A DNA stretch of 64,000 nt from Bacillus albus (GCF_001884185.1 NZ_MAOE01000039.1:45674-109673), one strand, 5' to 3'; counted from the first letter of the stretch, positions 1 to 8,035 are shown. Program-made: numbers and translations. The notes: generated by a model from the letters alone, not told the origin.

Positions 1-153
1 GCAGCAAGTTACTGTAAGCGAGTTATTTTCATTAAAGATGGTGAGTTATATAAACAATTGCACCGCGGCGAGTTAACTCGTAAACAATTCTTCCAACAAG
101 TCGTTGACGTAATGTCTTCTATTTCCGGAGGTATGGCTGATGACCTTATCTAG
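1..153 (+). CDS. ABC transporter ATP-binding protein, BceA/YxdL type (3' end only)
   Basis: Only the last 50 codons are in the window; the reading frame is open from base 1 to the TAG at 151-153. The visible tail (a YCKRVIFIKDGELY stretch followed by a charged helix ending in VDVMSSISGG) has the form of the C-terminus of ATPases that work with BceB-type permeases. The stop overlaps the start of the permease gene by 14 bases, so the two are translationally coupled. The Walker motifs lie upstream of the window, so the family call rests on the tail and on the neighbour. Confidence 0.85.
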   Translation, partial: AASYCKRVIFIKDGELYKQLHRGELTRKQFFQQVVDVMSSISGGMADDLI

Positions 154-2089
154 CATTGCCCTCCGCAACATACAGCGGAATTTTAAAGACTACTTTGTAT
201 ATTTTGCATCTATGATTTTTAGTATCGTTATTTACTTTACATTTAAAGCACTGCAATATAATTCACAAATGGAAAAAGCAGCGGAAGCTTCTAAAAAAAT
301 TAGCGGGGCATTCCAAGTTTCCAGTGTGATGCTTATTATTTTCGTAGCGGTGTTTATTATATATTCGAACGGATTTTTTACAAGAAAACGTAAAAAAGAA
401 GTTGGACTCTATTCCCTATTAGGTATTCGAAAAAGACAGATTGGTAAAATGCTCTTTTATGAAAATATGTTAATGGGGTTAATGTCTTTAATTATCGGGA
501 TTGCGATCGGTAGCGTTCTTTCAAAACTATTCCTTGAGTTATTAGTAAGCATGATGGGATTAAATTTAAGTGTACATTTTGAAGTGCCAATGGCTGCGAT
601 TGTTGATACAGCAATTATTTTCTTTGTCATTATTTTGTATACATCACTTCAAGGATATCGTTTAATTTATCGCTTTAAGTTAATTGAGCTTTTCCGCGCA
701 GAACGTGAAGGAGAAGCAATGCCGAAGGGCTCTGTTATTATGGCATTAATTTCAGTTTTCTTAATCGGTTCAGGTTATTTCTTAGCGTTAATGTATATGA
801 AAGCAGTTATGTATGCAGACTTTATGGTCGTTGCATTATACATTTTATTAGCGACAGTAGCAGGAACGTATTTATTGTTCATGTTTTTCACAGTATTTGT
901 ATTGAAACGTGCGAGAAATAATAAGTCAGCGTTTTATAACGGTATGAATATGGTAACGACATCACAGTTACTATATCGTATTAAAGGAAATGCGAAATCA
1001 CTTGCGACCATTGCGATTTTAAGTGCAGTAACATTAACGGCGGTTGGTACGTCAGTTACGATGTATTACAATACATTCACACAATCAAAAGTGGCTGCGC
1101 CGTATAGTTATTCTTATGAGAAAAAAGATGCAGCATTAGATAAAAAAGTAAATGAAATACTTGCTGGGGAGAAGAAGAATCATCCAGTGACATATGAAGC
1201 AGAAGTTGAAATGATTCCTGTGAAAGGAACATTTAAAGGTGAAAGAGCGGATCAAGTTCTGAACACACACTATAATGTTACGAAGCAGTACGAGCTTATT
1301 TCTCAATCAAATTTTAATACAATCGCGAAACATTTAGATATAGAACCTGTAAATTTAAGTGCGAATGAAGCTTTTGTATATGATAGCTTATATATTGAAA
1401 CACTTGATTTTGGTCCTCTTTACACAGGAAATACAGCTGTATTCCCTGTTGGAAATGAATCGAAAGAGTTAAAGATTAAAGGTGTAAATAGTAGAAGTGT
1501 TACAAACTTAAATGAACTATTTGTAATCGTTCCGGATCAAACATATGAGCAGGCGAAACAAGTAAACGAAACGCGCATTGTAAAAAATATTGATGTAAAA
1601 GGTGAGCGAAATAGTAAAGAGTTAACAGCGAAATTAGCAAGCGTTATGCCAGCTGGTGAATCAGAAATTTTAAAACCATTTCATGATTTCTATACAGGAT
1701 TCCAAATGGGACTCGAAACGACAGGTTTAATGATGTTCATCGGACTATTTTTAGGATTAGTCTTCCTATTAGCGACAGGCTCAATCATTTACTTCAAGCA
1801 GCTTACAGAAGCAAGTGCTGACCGTGATCGTTACGTTGTCCTTCATAAAGTTGGTGTAACGAAGCAAGAGATGAAGAAAGCTATCGCAAAACAAGTGAGC
1901 TTTATCTTCGCGATTCCGTTAGTAATCGGAATTCTGCACAGCTTATTTGCACTAAAAGGTTTAGGGAACATATTACCGTATGAAATCATGATCCCACTCC
2001 TAATTAGTATTGGAGTATACGGTGTCATTTATATTGGATATTACTTCTTAACAGTTCGCTCTTATTATAAGATTGTGAGTGCGAAATAA
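140..2089 (+). CDS. BceB/YxdM-type ABC transporter permease (FtsX fold)
   Basis: A 649-residue membrane protein with the arrangement of peptide-antibiotic detoxification permeases: one N-terminal helix, a block of FtsX-like helices (about residues 55-300), a large extracytoplasmic domain (about 310-510) and a final three-helix bundle. Such permeases pair with an ATPase and usually with a BceS-type kinase, giving sensing of and resistance to bacitracin, lantibiotics or cationic peptides. The YxeA-family gene at 4555 suggests the YxdLM-YxeA branch known from B. subtilis. The substrate cannot be read from the sequence. It ends before a strong terminator. Confidence 0.9.
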   Translation: MTLSSIALRNIQRNFKDYFVYFASMIFSIVIYFTFKALQYNSQMEKAAEASKKISGAFQVSSVMLIIFVAVFIIYSNGFFTRKRKKEVGLYSLLGIRKRQIGKMLFYENMLMGLMSLIIGIAIGSVLSKLFLELLVSMMGLNLSVHFEVPMAAIVDTAIIFFVIILYTSLQGYRLIYRFKLIELFRAEREGEAMPKGSVIMALISVFLIGSGYFLALMYMKAVMYADFMVVALYILLATVAGTYLLFMFFTVFVLKRARNNKSAFYNGMNMVTTSQLLYRIKGNAKSLATIAILSAVTLTAVGTSVTMYYNTFTQSKVAAPYSYSYEKKDAALDKKVNEILAGEKKNHPVTYEAEVEMIPVKGTFKGERADQVLNTHYNVTKQYELISQSNFNTIAKHLDIEPVNLSANEAFVYDSLYIETLDFGPLYTGNTAVFPVGNESKELKIKGVNSRSVTNLNELFVIVPDQTYEQAKQVNETRIVKNIDVKGERNSKELTAKLASVMPAGESEILKPFHDFYTGFQMGLETTGLMMFIGLFLGLVFLLATGSIIYFKQLTEASADRDRYVVLHKVGVTKQEMKKAIAKQVSFIFAIPLVIGILHSLFALKGLGNILPYEIMIPLLISIGVYGVIYIGYYFLTVRSYYKIVSAK

Positions 2090-2095
2090 TAAGGG

Positions 2096-2129
2096 AACAG
2101 CTATCGCTATAAGCGGTAGCTGTTTTTTT
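2096..2129 (+). terminator. Terminator of the BceAB-type operon
   Basis: A 12-bp stem (AACAGCTATCGC against GCGGTAGCTGTT, one wobble pair) is followed by seven T. Confidence 0.85.
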
Positions 2130-2145
2130 CATTCTTCATAAAATC

Positions 2146-2189
2146 TTAAGAAATCTCCTCAATTTTTGTTAAGAAACGATAGTTATACT
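2146..2189 (+). promoter_or_regulatory. Direct-repeat response-regulator-like promoter
   Basis: TTAAGAAA occurs at 2146-2153 and 2169-2176 (23 bp apart, about two helical turns), and a TATACT -10 box starts 15 bp after the second copy begins. The second repeat therefore covers the -35 position. The same arrangement, with the same spacings, precedes the YxeA-family gene at 4458-4512. Direct repeats spaced by whole turns beside a -10 are typical of activation by OmpR-type response regulators; which regulator binds is inference. Confidence 0.6.
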
Positions 2190-2233
2190 TAGAAACAAGT
2201 TAAAAACTATTGAACGAATGGGGAGAGGGTTAC

Positions 2234-2812
2234 ATGCAACTCATAACATTCTTACATGAATTTATTAAGCACCCGAAACATACTGGTGCAATTGCGCCAA
2301 GTTCAAAAATATTAGCAAAGAAAATGGTAGATGTAATTGATTTTCATAGAGCGAAGTGCATCGTAGAGCTAGGTCCTGGTACAGGTGTTTTCACGAAAGA
2401 AATTATGAAGAGAAAGAGGAAGGAAACAATATTTCTTCTTATTGAAATTAATGAAGTGTTTTGTAAAGAGTTACAGAGAAAGTTTAAAAATGAGCAGAAC
2501 GTCATTGTTGTACACGGCTCAGCTGAAAATATAAAGAAGTATATGGAAGAGTTAAATATAGAGTGTATTGATTACGTCTTATCAGGGTTGCCTTTTACAT
2601 CTTTACCAGAAGAAGTTTCAAAGCGAATTTTAAACAATGTAATGGAAGCGATACACGAGAAAGGTGAATTTATTACATTTCAATATTCACTTGTGAAAAA
2701 AGGATTTATCCAGCATTTCTTCCCCGAAATTACGCTCGAAAAAGTGTGGCTCAATTTCCCACCAGCGTACATCTTTAGCTGTAAAAAAGAGTTAAGGAGA
2801 GCTTATGCCTAA
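2234..2812 (+). CDS. Class I SAM-dependent methyltransferase (PmtA/KsgA-like)
   Basis: 192 residues. SAM-binding motif I reads VELGPGTGVFTKEI (about residues 44-57), and the active-site region reads SGLPFTSLP, a form typical of phospholipid N-methyltransferase/rRNA dimethylase relatives. A TTG codon at 2210 in the same frame has no ribosome binding site, whereas ATG 2234 follows GGGAGAGGG by five bases and is preferred. The stop overlaps the DedA start by one base. Pairing with DedA favours a lipid substrate, but the true substrate is unknown. Confidence 0.75.
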   Translation: MQLITFLHEFIKHPKHTGAIAPSSKILAKKMVDVIDFHRAKCIVELGPGTGVFTKEIMKRKRKETIFLLIEINEVFCKELQRKFKNEQNVIVVHGSAENIKKYMEELNIECIDYVLSGLPFTSLPEEVSKRILNNVMEAIHEKGEFITFQYSLVKKGFIQHFFPEITLEKVWLNFPPAYIFSCKKELRRAYA

Positions 2813-3411
2813 TGGAATTACATGAATTATTATCTTATATTGAACAGTATGGTTATTGGGCACTATTTTTCTGTTTATGGTTAGGCATTATCGGTATGCC
2901 AATTCCAGACGAAATGATTGTAATGAGCGGTGGGTTTGTCTCTTCACTAGGAATATTAAGTGTCATTCCAGCATTTTTACTAACATATTTAGGCGTTGTA
3001 TCTGGCCTATCTTTAGGTTATATAGTAGGAAAAATATTTGGTACGAAAGTACTTGATAAGTTAATGAAAAGGAAAAAGGCAAAGTATCTTTTGAAGTCTC
3101 AACAAATGGTAGAGAAGTATGGCCATTATGCGTTAGTCACAAGCTACTTCATACCAGTCGTCAGACATATCGTACCGTATTTAGTTGGAATGAATAACAT
3201 GTCATTTAAGACGTATGCTTTGTATTCCTATACGACAGGACTTGTTTGGACACTCGTTTACTTTGTGCTCGGTTCTTTATTTGGACAACATATTGAAAGT
3301 ATTGTAGCGATTGCGATAGAGTATGGCGTTTATTTTGGCGGGGGTGTTTTTGTTGTTGCGGGAGGCGCATATTTGTACAAGCAAAGAAGAAGTATAGTGA
3401 TGAGTAAGTAA
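2812..3411 (+). CDS. DedA family membrane protein
   Basis: 199 residues with the DedA/SNARE-associated fold: a re-entrant segment with GMPIPDEMIV near residue 30, a central basic loop (KRKKAK), the conserved YFIPVVRHIVPYLVG stretch (about residues 104-118) and two C-terminal helices. DedA proteins act in membrane lipid flipping or homeostasis and in cationic-peptide tolerance. It is coupled to the methyltransferase by a TAATG junction and shares its promoter. Confidence 0.9.
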   Translation: MELHELLSYIEQYGYWALFFCLWLGIIGMPIPDEMIVMSGGFVSSLGILSVIPAFLLTYLGVVSGLSLGYIVGKIFGTKVLDKLMKRKKAKYLLKSQQMVEKYGHYALVTSYFIPVVRHIVPYLVGMNNMSFKTYALYSYTTGLVWTLVYFVLGSLFGQHIESIVAIAIEYGVYFGGGVFVVAGGAYLYKQRRSIVMSK

Positions 3412-3433
3412 ATAGAATGAAGGTTTACATTTA

Positions 3434-3467
3434 GGGAGAGTTATTTTGTAAAATAACTCTCCCTTTT
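3434..3467 (+). terminator. Terminator after the DedA gene
   Basis: A perfect 14-bp stem, GGGAGAGTTATTTT against AAAATAACTCTCCC, with a 2-base centre and a short T run. Confidence 0.8.
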
Positions 3468-3849
3468 AATGTAATAGTTCCTCATTACTTATATTAGGTG
3501 TTGTCTGAAATACAGTTATATAAATTGTTAATATGGTTGTATTAATTAAGTTAACTAATACAGTCATAAAATCACTTGATGGAGTGATAAGAACGAAGAT
3601 TGAAAGTATGGCAGAAGCAAGTGGAATAAACTTTTGTAGTGTAGTTAACTTTCCATTTCTATGAAGCTTCGAAGATTGAAGGAAGCAAAGTAAGAAAATA
3701 AAGGATGTAAATAATAATCCTAAATGTCCCCAACCATCTTCAATATACCAAGGTAAAAAGCTCATTCGTGATGTGAAAATAAATAGATTTAATACTAACG
3801 TGCTAATGATTAGCGTGTTTAAAATGGTAATATTCTTCTGTTTTTTCAT
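3466..3849 (-). CDS. Small four-helix membrane protein, unknown
   Basis: 127 residues with four hydrophobic segments (about 10-28, 40-56, 73-90, 95-115) and short charged ends. I recognise no family. The start has a GGAG motif 10 bases upstream. It lies just downstream of, and in the same direction as, the XRE regulator (31-bp gap), so the two may form one transcription unit in which the regulator controls this protein. Confidence 0.7.
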   Translation of the reverse strand: MKKQKNITILNTLIISTLVLNLFIFTSRMSFLPWYIEDGWGHLGLLFTSFIFLLCFLQSSKLHRNGKLTTLQKFIPLASAILSIFVLITPSSDFMTVLVNLINTTILTIYITVFQTTPNISNEELLH

Positions 3850-3880
3850 TTGAATTACACTCCGGAATTTTTTTTAGACT

Positions 3881-4339
3881 TTACTGGGATGCTTTTGCCA
3901 TTTCCATAAATCTTTGCTCAATTTCATCCAAATCGAATGAATGGCATATTCTGCGGTCTTCTTTATCTAAAATTCGATAGTGCTGAGATAAAATATTTTG
4001 TTGTATTTGATAGCCATTTGATTCTTTTATTTGTCGCCACCACACTTTTCCTCCTAAAGTCTTTGGGAAGTTCGTATTGTAATGTGTAAAAGCGATTGTT
4101 TTTATAATTTCATTCACATCATCCCCAAATGTCATTTGGACTGTATCACACTGTTCGAAGAGTGTTACGACGCAAACGGCACCTGACCATGTTAGCGTGC
4201 GTCTTCCTTTTTCAATTTCTACTAATGTTTTCTTCGATAAACCGATAATTTCTGACATTTTATCTTGTGATAGATTATTTTCAACACGGATGAGTTTTAA
4301 TTTTGAATTAACGAGTTCAATAAATTCTTGTTTATCCAT
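3881..4339 (-). CDS. XRE-family helix-turn-helix transcriptional regulator
   Basis: 152 residues. An N-terminal Cro/C1-type HTH (residues about 10-65; NNLSQDKMSEIIGLSKKTLV then EIEKGRRTLTW) is followed by a C-terminal region without recognised enzymatic motifs. An AAGGAG ribosome binding site precedes ATG 4339. A perfect-arm palindrome overlaps its own promoter, so autoregulation is likely. The small membrane protein downstream is the obvious co-transcribed partner. Confidence 0.85.
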   Translation of the reverse strand: MDKQEFIELVNSKLKLIRVENNLSQDKMSEIIGLSKKTLVEIEKGRRTLTWSGAVCVVTLFEQCDTVQMTFGDDVNEIIKTIAFTHYNTNFPKTLGGKVWWRQIKESNGYQIQQNILSQHYRILDKEDRRICHSFDLDEIEQRFMEMAKASQ

Positions 4340-4358
4340 TATGCATCTCCTTTTTCTT

Positions 4359-4407
4359 TATAGTGTAAAATTACACTATAAGTGTAATTTTGTCAATTAT
4401 AGTGTAA
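4359..4407 (-). promoter_or_regulatory. Palindromic operator over the XRE gene promoter
   Basis: TATAGTGTAA-AA-TTACACTATA (4359-4380) has perfect 10-bp arms. A third half-site, TATAGTGTAA, lies at 4398-4407, and a related AGTGTAA lies at 4381-4387. On the minus strand a TTGACA (4391-4396 in plus numbering) sits between the sites as a likely -35, so the palindrome covers the -10 region. This is the layout of a self-repressing regulator. Confidence 0.65.
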
Positions 4408-4457
4408 AGAGTTTCTTTTTTATTTTTTTGCTTACTAATTAATATTTCACTTTTAGT

Positions 4458-4512
4458 TTAAGAAAATGTTAAGAAACAGTACGAGTTTTTATTAAGAAAT
4501 ACGCCCTATACT
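4458..4512 (+). promoter_or_regulatory. Direct-repeat response-regulator-like promoter of the YxeA-family gene
   Basis: TTAAGAAA occurs three times (4458-4465, 4469-4476, 4492-4499; steps of 11 and 23 bp), and TATACT at 4507-4512 begins 15 bp after the last copy starts. The 23- and 15-bp spacings are identical to those at 2146-2189. Confidence 0.6.
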
Positions 4513-4554
4513 TAAAAACATCTTAAAGAAAACATAATGAAAGGCGGCATATAG

Positions 4555-4848
4555 ATGAAAAGATTTATTTTTGGATCATTACTTGTTATCGTCGCAGGAG
4601 CGGCATATTTATTAAAGGGGAGCACTGGGATGGATAGAATGAATCCATTTCTTGATATAGAGCACCATTATGCAATAATTGATAACGATGGTAAAGAATT
4701 AGTTGGAAATAAAGATCGTGAATATAAAGTGAAAGCCTATGATGAAAAAGGTAAGGAAAAAGAAGTGACAATTGACGGAGTAGATGAATTACCAAAAGGT
4801 TCATACTGGCATGTGCTTACGAGAGGTAAGTTCTTATATGAAAAGTGA
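4555..4848 (+). CDS. YxeA family protein, possibly frameshifted near the C-terminus
   Basis: 97 residues with an N-terminal membrane anchor or uncleaved signal (residues 1-18) and the small beta-rich YxeA/DUF1093 domain. It stops at TGA 4846-4848, but the -1 frame continues without a stop from 4845 to a TAA at about 4899, adding about 18 residues (starting VKVTIDKIPDGAKMKLG) that look like a normal family C-terminus and would give about 115 residues, the usual size. In B. subtilis yxeA is linked to the YxdLM ABC transporter, as it is here. Confidence 0.7.
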   Translation: MKRFIFGSLLVIVAGAAYLLKGSTGMDRMNPFLDIEHHYAIIDNDGKELVGNKDREYKVKAYDEKGKEKEVTIDGVDELPKGSYWHVLTRGKFLYEK

Positions 4849-4906
4849 AAGTAACGATAGATAAAATTCCTGATGGAGCAAAGATGAAGTTAGGATTGTA
4901 AGTATA

Positions 4907-4937
4907 AAACCGATTCTCAATGTGGGAATCGGTTTTG
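4907..4937 (+). terminator. Terminator after the YxeA-family gene
   Basis: AAACCGATTC pairs with GAATCGGTTT and is followed by a short T-rich tail. Confidence 0.75.
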
Positions 4938-4976
4938 TTATTTTATAGTAAAATATAGAAGGGAGGAGTGAGAGTT

Positions 4977-5156
4977 ATGCTACTCATCGTTAGCCTTATA
5001 TTAATCGGGATTATGTGTAGTATGAGAATCGTATCTTTACATATGATAGAACGAGAAAAGATAGAAGAGCGATATGTATATTGTCCAAAATGTAATGCGA
5101 AAATTAGGAGAGGGAATTCTGCTCCTTTTTGTTCGAAATGTAATGTAATATTTTAA
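4977..5156 (+). CDS. Single-pass membrane protein with a zinc ribbon
   Basis: 59 residues: a hydrophobic N-terminal helix (about 1-19), a short charged linker and two CPKC/CSKC knuckles (CPKCNAKIRR and CSKCNVIF) that would bind one zinc on the cytoplasmic side. GGAGG at 4962-4966 is ten bases from ATG 4977; the in-frame GTG at 4968 is too close to it to be used. No named family is recognised. Confidence 0.6.
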   Translation: MLLIVSLILIGIMCSMRIVSLHMIEREKIEERYVYCPKCNAKIRRGNSAPFCSKCNVIF

Positions 5157-5199
5157 CGAAAGTAAATCTGAAATCATTTTGTATAGTTTCAGTTTTTTT

Positions 5200-5382
5200 A
5201 TGTTGAAAATAGAAGAAATAAAGAGCGGAAAAAAGTTTGAACAAGGGATTGAGTATACGAATATTATTGAAGGATATCCCATTATTATGAAGTATGTCGT
5301 AGAGATTGATAGAGAAGTTTTGAGGGTGTTATTACCTGATGAATGTTATAAGACCCAATTGGATGATATTGGGGGAAGTTGA
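5200..5382 (+). CDS. Short unexplained ORF, possible gene remnant
   Basis: 60 codons from ATG 5200, charged and without a hydrophobic segment. There is no ribosome binding site (a T run precedes the ATG) and I recognise no family. It lies in a patch of eroded genes and could be the tail of a lost gene rather than a functional one. Confidence 0.25.
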   Translation: MLKIEEIKSGKKFEQGIEYTNIIEGYPIIMKYVVEIDREVLRVLLPDECYKTQLDDIGGS

Positions 5383-5384
5383 TA

Positions 5385-5416
5385 AAAAAGAGCTTGAAAT
5401 AATTCAAGCTCTTTTT
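5385..5416. terminator. Bidirectional terminator
   Basis: AAAAAGAGCTTGAA and TTCAAGCTCTTTTT form a perfect 14-bp stem with a 4-base loop, giving a U run in either direction. It serves the minus-strand Rpn gene. Confidence 0.85.
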
Positions 5417-5421
5417 CATTA

Positions 5422-6375
5422 TTATTTATGTCCTAAAATATGCTCAACCTCATGCGCACTTAATTTACTTGCCTTAGCAATTGTTTCAAGTGGTATACCA
5501 AGATCATGCATACTTTTAATCATTTGAATTTTTCCTTGTTGAACCCCTTCTTTTCGCCCTTTTTCCAAGCCTCTTTTCATACCTTCTGTCTCTGCATGGG
5601 CGAATTTCGCTGCTTCATCCATTAAAACTTTCTCTCTTGCATCATAGGCTTGTCGGAAAGAGGAATCTTGACTCATACGTTCCCACCTGTTTATTGCTTT
5701 TTGTAAAATAGGATCTCGGTTCATAGCAATATCCTCCAATGTTTTAGTTAAGTGTTCATCCTCATTTGCTGAAAGCAATAAAAGCCAACGAACAAATGGA
5801 TCTTTCCACGGATTTACTTTTTCTTCATGCCATTGTTTTGTTAACTTTGGAATTTCTACAATGTGAATTTCTATGTCATCACTCAAGAGTTTCTGTTGTT
5901 GTGAATTCCATAATGTGCCCGTTGTATGAAATTCTTTGTGGTCTGAGAACATTATAAAGTTCAATAAATTAATGGTGATGGTTTTATGAAGCGAACTGTA
6001 AGGCATACCTTTTTGTAATTGAGATGTGTATAATTTTCCCCAATAATATAAACTACGTTTCATCATATCGTGATTATTATTGAGCTGTATTTCTACATTT
6101 ACTTTTGTTCCTGTGTTTAATGTCGCTGAAATGTCTAAAATAGATAACTTATCCTCTTCATATTCCCGATGTAAATGTGGATCTTCTAGTTGTAGAGAAG
6201 CGATGGGTGATTCTAAAGACTCTTGTAACGTAGCGTTTAAAAATGCAATTAGAATATCTTCACTACCATTCGTACCAAACAACTGTTTAAATGCAAAATC
6301 AATGCGTAAATTAACTAACTGTTGGTTGAACAAAGTTTGTTCTCTCCCTTGTATTAAGCCGCTTCTTTCCTTCAT
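5422..6375 (-). CDS. Rpn-family PD-(D/E)XK nuclease/transposase-like protein
   Basis: 317 residues. The N-terminal FAFKQLFG motif followed by a PD-(D/E)XK core (LDISATLNTGTKVNVEIQL, with the Asp and the E-x-Q at about residues 79-95) is characteristic of the Rpn/transposase_31 group, whose E. coli members are recombination-promoting DNases. The C-terminus has a Lys/Glu/Gly-rich helix (GMKRGLEKGRKEGVQQGK) and a small helical end, as is usual here. No flanking inverted repeats were seen, so I do not call a mobile element. A bidirectional terminator follows. Confidence 0.85.
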   Translation of the reverse strand: MKERSGLIQGREQTLFNQQLVNLRIDFAFKQLFGTNGSEDILIAFLNATLQESLESPIASLQLEDPHLHREYEEDKLSILDISATLNTGTKVNVEIQLNNNHDMMKRSLYYWGKLYTSQLQKGMPYSSLHKTITINLLNFIMFSDHKEFHTTGTLWNSQQQKLLSDDIEIHIVEIPKLTKQWHEEKVNPWKDPFVRWLLLLSANEDEHLTKTLEDIAMNRDPILQKAINRWERMSQDSSFRQAYDAREKVLMDEAAKFAHAETEGMKRGLEKGRKEGVQQGKIQMIKSMHDLGIPLETIAKASKLSAHEVEHILGHK

Positions 6376-6441
6376 TGTATCTAAAAAGAACTAGGGCATG
6401 CAAACAGGAAACTTTGCTATTTTTTTAGCAATATTATTAGA

Positions 6442-6594
6442 ATGTCACAAACAAATATGTCTATGATATACTCTAGTGAAATTGAATTCTTCCAATCAGT
6501 AGCCGCTGCAATAGAACAGAAAGATCCAACCATTATTGTAAATAAGGATTCCAATACGCACTGGAAAAATTGGATGGAGTTTGATTGTGACTGA
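6442..6594 (+). CDS. 50-codon ORF, possible remnant
   Basis: Open from ATG 6442 to TGA 6594, ending in a Trp-rich HWKNWMEFDCD tail. The ribosome binding site is poor and no family is recognised. It precedes an eroded DUF2199 gene by 24 bases. It may be a remnant of a gene from the same decayed patch. Confidence 0.25.
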   Translation: MSQTNMSMIYSSEIEFFQSVAAAIEQKDPTIIVNKDSNTHWKNWMEFDCD

Positions 6595-6618
6595 AAAGGA
6601 TAGGAGAAAGAATAATAA

Positions 6619-7086
6619 ATGAAAAGAAGAAGAAAATCCGGAGAAAAAGTACAAATGAATCGTTTTGCACTACCTCTATGCTACGGAAGTGAAGCACCAT
6701 ATTATTATTACGAGGTAGCGCCGCATGCAAGAGAAGAACGCTTCCATTTAACATCAGATATTTGCATAATGGACGATGAACATTACTTTATTAGAGGATG
6801 TTTAGAGATTCCTATCATTGATTACCATGAAAATTTTATTTGGACTGTTTGGGTATCACTTAGTAAAGAAAGTTATAATAAAGTATTAGAAAAGTGGGAT
6901 GAGAGAGGCCGAGAAAATAGTGACCCTTATTTTGGTTGGTTATCTGTAGAAATATCAGTTTATCCAGAAACATTAAATTTAAAAACAAATATACATATAA
7001 GAGAAGTTGGAATGGCACCGTATGTTGAATTAGAACCAACCGAGCATCCTTTAGCGATCGAACAAAGAAATGATTCAACAATATAA
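6619..7086 (+). CDS. DUF2199-like protein lacking its zinc-ribbon cysteines
   Basis: 155 residues. From about residue 18 (LPLCYGSEAPYYYYEVAP) to residue 150 it follows the DUF2199 pattern. Family members normally begin with a short Cys-x2-Cys knuckle just before this point; here the stretch reads KSGEKVQMNRFA with no cysteines. The C-terminus also stops right after HPLAIEQRN, earlier than I would expect. The core may fold, but the ends look eroded or frameshifted. Function of the family is unknown. Confidence 0.6.
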   Translation: MKRRRKSGEKVQMNRFALPLCYGSEAPYYYYEVAPHAREERFHLTSDICIMDDEHYFIRGCLEIPIIDYHENFIWTVWVSLSKESYNKVLEKWDERGRENSDPYFGWLSVEISVYPETLNLKTNIHIREVGMAPYVELEPTEHPLAIEQRNDSTI

Positions 7087-7100
7087 CTAGATTAGAAGAG

Positions 7101-7130
7101 AAAAAACGAGTGCCAGCACTCGTTTTTTTT
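7101..7130. terminator. Terminator between convergent genes
   Basis: AAAAAACGAGTG-cca-GCACTCGTTTTTTTT forms a strong stem with U runs available in both directions. Confidence 0.85.
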
Positions 7131-7132
7131 TA

Positions 7133-8035
7133 TTACACAACCGCAGGATTATAAATCATCGTAAAGTGTCCTTGTAATAATTCAATTTGACAAGGTGTAT
7201 GAAGCGAGCTTTCTCCATCTGTATCTACTTCTTTTGCTTCTTCTGTTTCAATATGAATGGATTTCGCTTTTACGTGGAAGATGTCATTTTCATTTGAGTC
7301 TTCAAATAGTTTCTTTCCGATATAATCTTTAAACGCTTGAATGCCTGTTGATTTGACTACGAAAATATCAAGTGTTCCGTCGTCGCATTTTACGTTTGGG
7401 ATAAAGGACGGGATCCCGCCAAGATATTCACCGTTTCCAACCATAACAAGGACAGCTTCGTCTTCATATACTTGTCCGTCGTACGTAATTTTTACTGGGA
7501 ATGTTTCAGCATTTTTGACAGTTCGAATTGTGCTTAAGTAGTAGCCGATTTTTCCAAGCTTTGCTTTCTCTTCTGCATCAATATTGTTTGATACTTCAGA
7601 GACCAGTCCAATGCCCCAGAAGTTTAAGAAGTGTTGTCCATTTGCTTTTGCAACATCAACTGGTTTTACATGTCCTTGTGTAATAAGCTTTGCTGCTTCT
7701 GCGATGTTTTGCGGAACGCCAAGTGTACGAGAGAAGTCGTTGCAAGTGCCGCCTGGAATGATTGCAAGTGTAGGTCTAGTTTCAAGAGGTGCTAAGCCAT
7801 TTGTGCATTCGAATACAGTGCCGTCACCACCAAAGACGATAATTAAATCTACTTTACTAGCAAACTCTTGGCAATATTTTGTTGCATCGCCTTGCTCTTT
7901 CGTATGAAAGATATGTAAGTCAGGAAAAGCTGCCGCAAGAGGTGGTACGATTTTCGTTAAGTTCGTATGTAAATCACCTTGTCCTGCTTTCGGATTTACG
8001 ATGAGGAGTACTTTTTCAAATTTTGTTTTTGTCAT
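7133..8035 (-). CDS. Diacylglycerol/lipid kinase family protein (YegS/BmrU type)
   Basis: 300 residues with the DAGK catalytic fold: NPKAGQG near the N-terminus (about 14-20), the nucleotide-binding VFGGDGTVFE (about 66-75), and PGGTCNDFSRTLG (about 95-107). Members phosphorylate diacylglycerol or related lipids at the membrane; this one is closer to BmrU/YegS than to essential DgkB, but the substrate is not readable. It follows hpt on the same strand, separated by a hairpin. Confidence 0.88.
   Translation of the reverse strand: MTKTKFEKVLLIVNPKAGQGDLHTNLTKIVPPLAAAFPDLHIFHTKEQGDATKYCQEFASKVDLIIVFGGDGTVFECTNGLAPLETRPTLAIIPGGTCNDFSRTLGVPQNIAEAAKLITQGHVKPVDVAKANGQHFLNFWGIGLVSEVSNNIDAEEKAKLGKIGYYLSTIRTVKNAETFPVKITYDGQVYEDEAVLVMVGNGEYLGGIPSFIPNVKCDDGTLDIFVVKSTGIQAFKDYIGKKLFEDSNENDIFHVKAKSIHIETEEAKEVDTDGESSLHTPCQIELLQGHFTMIYNPAVV

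Noticed and set aside
5422-6375. Rpn gene as part of an insertion sequence
   Set aside because: No terminal inverted repeats or target duplications were found around it; it ends at an ordinary terminator.
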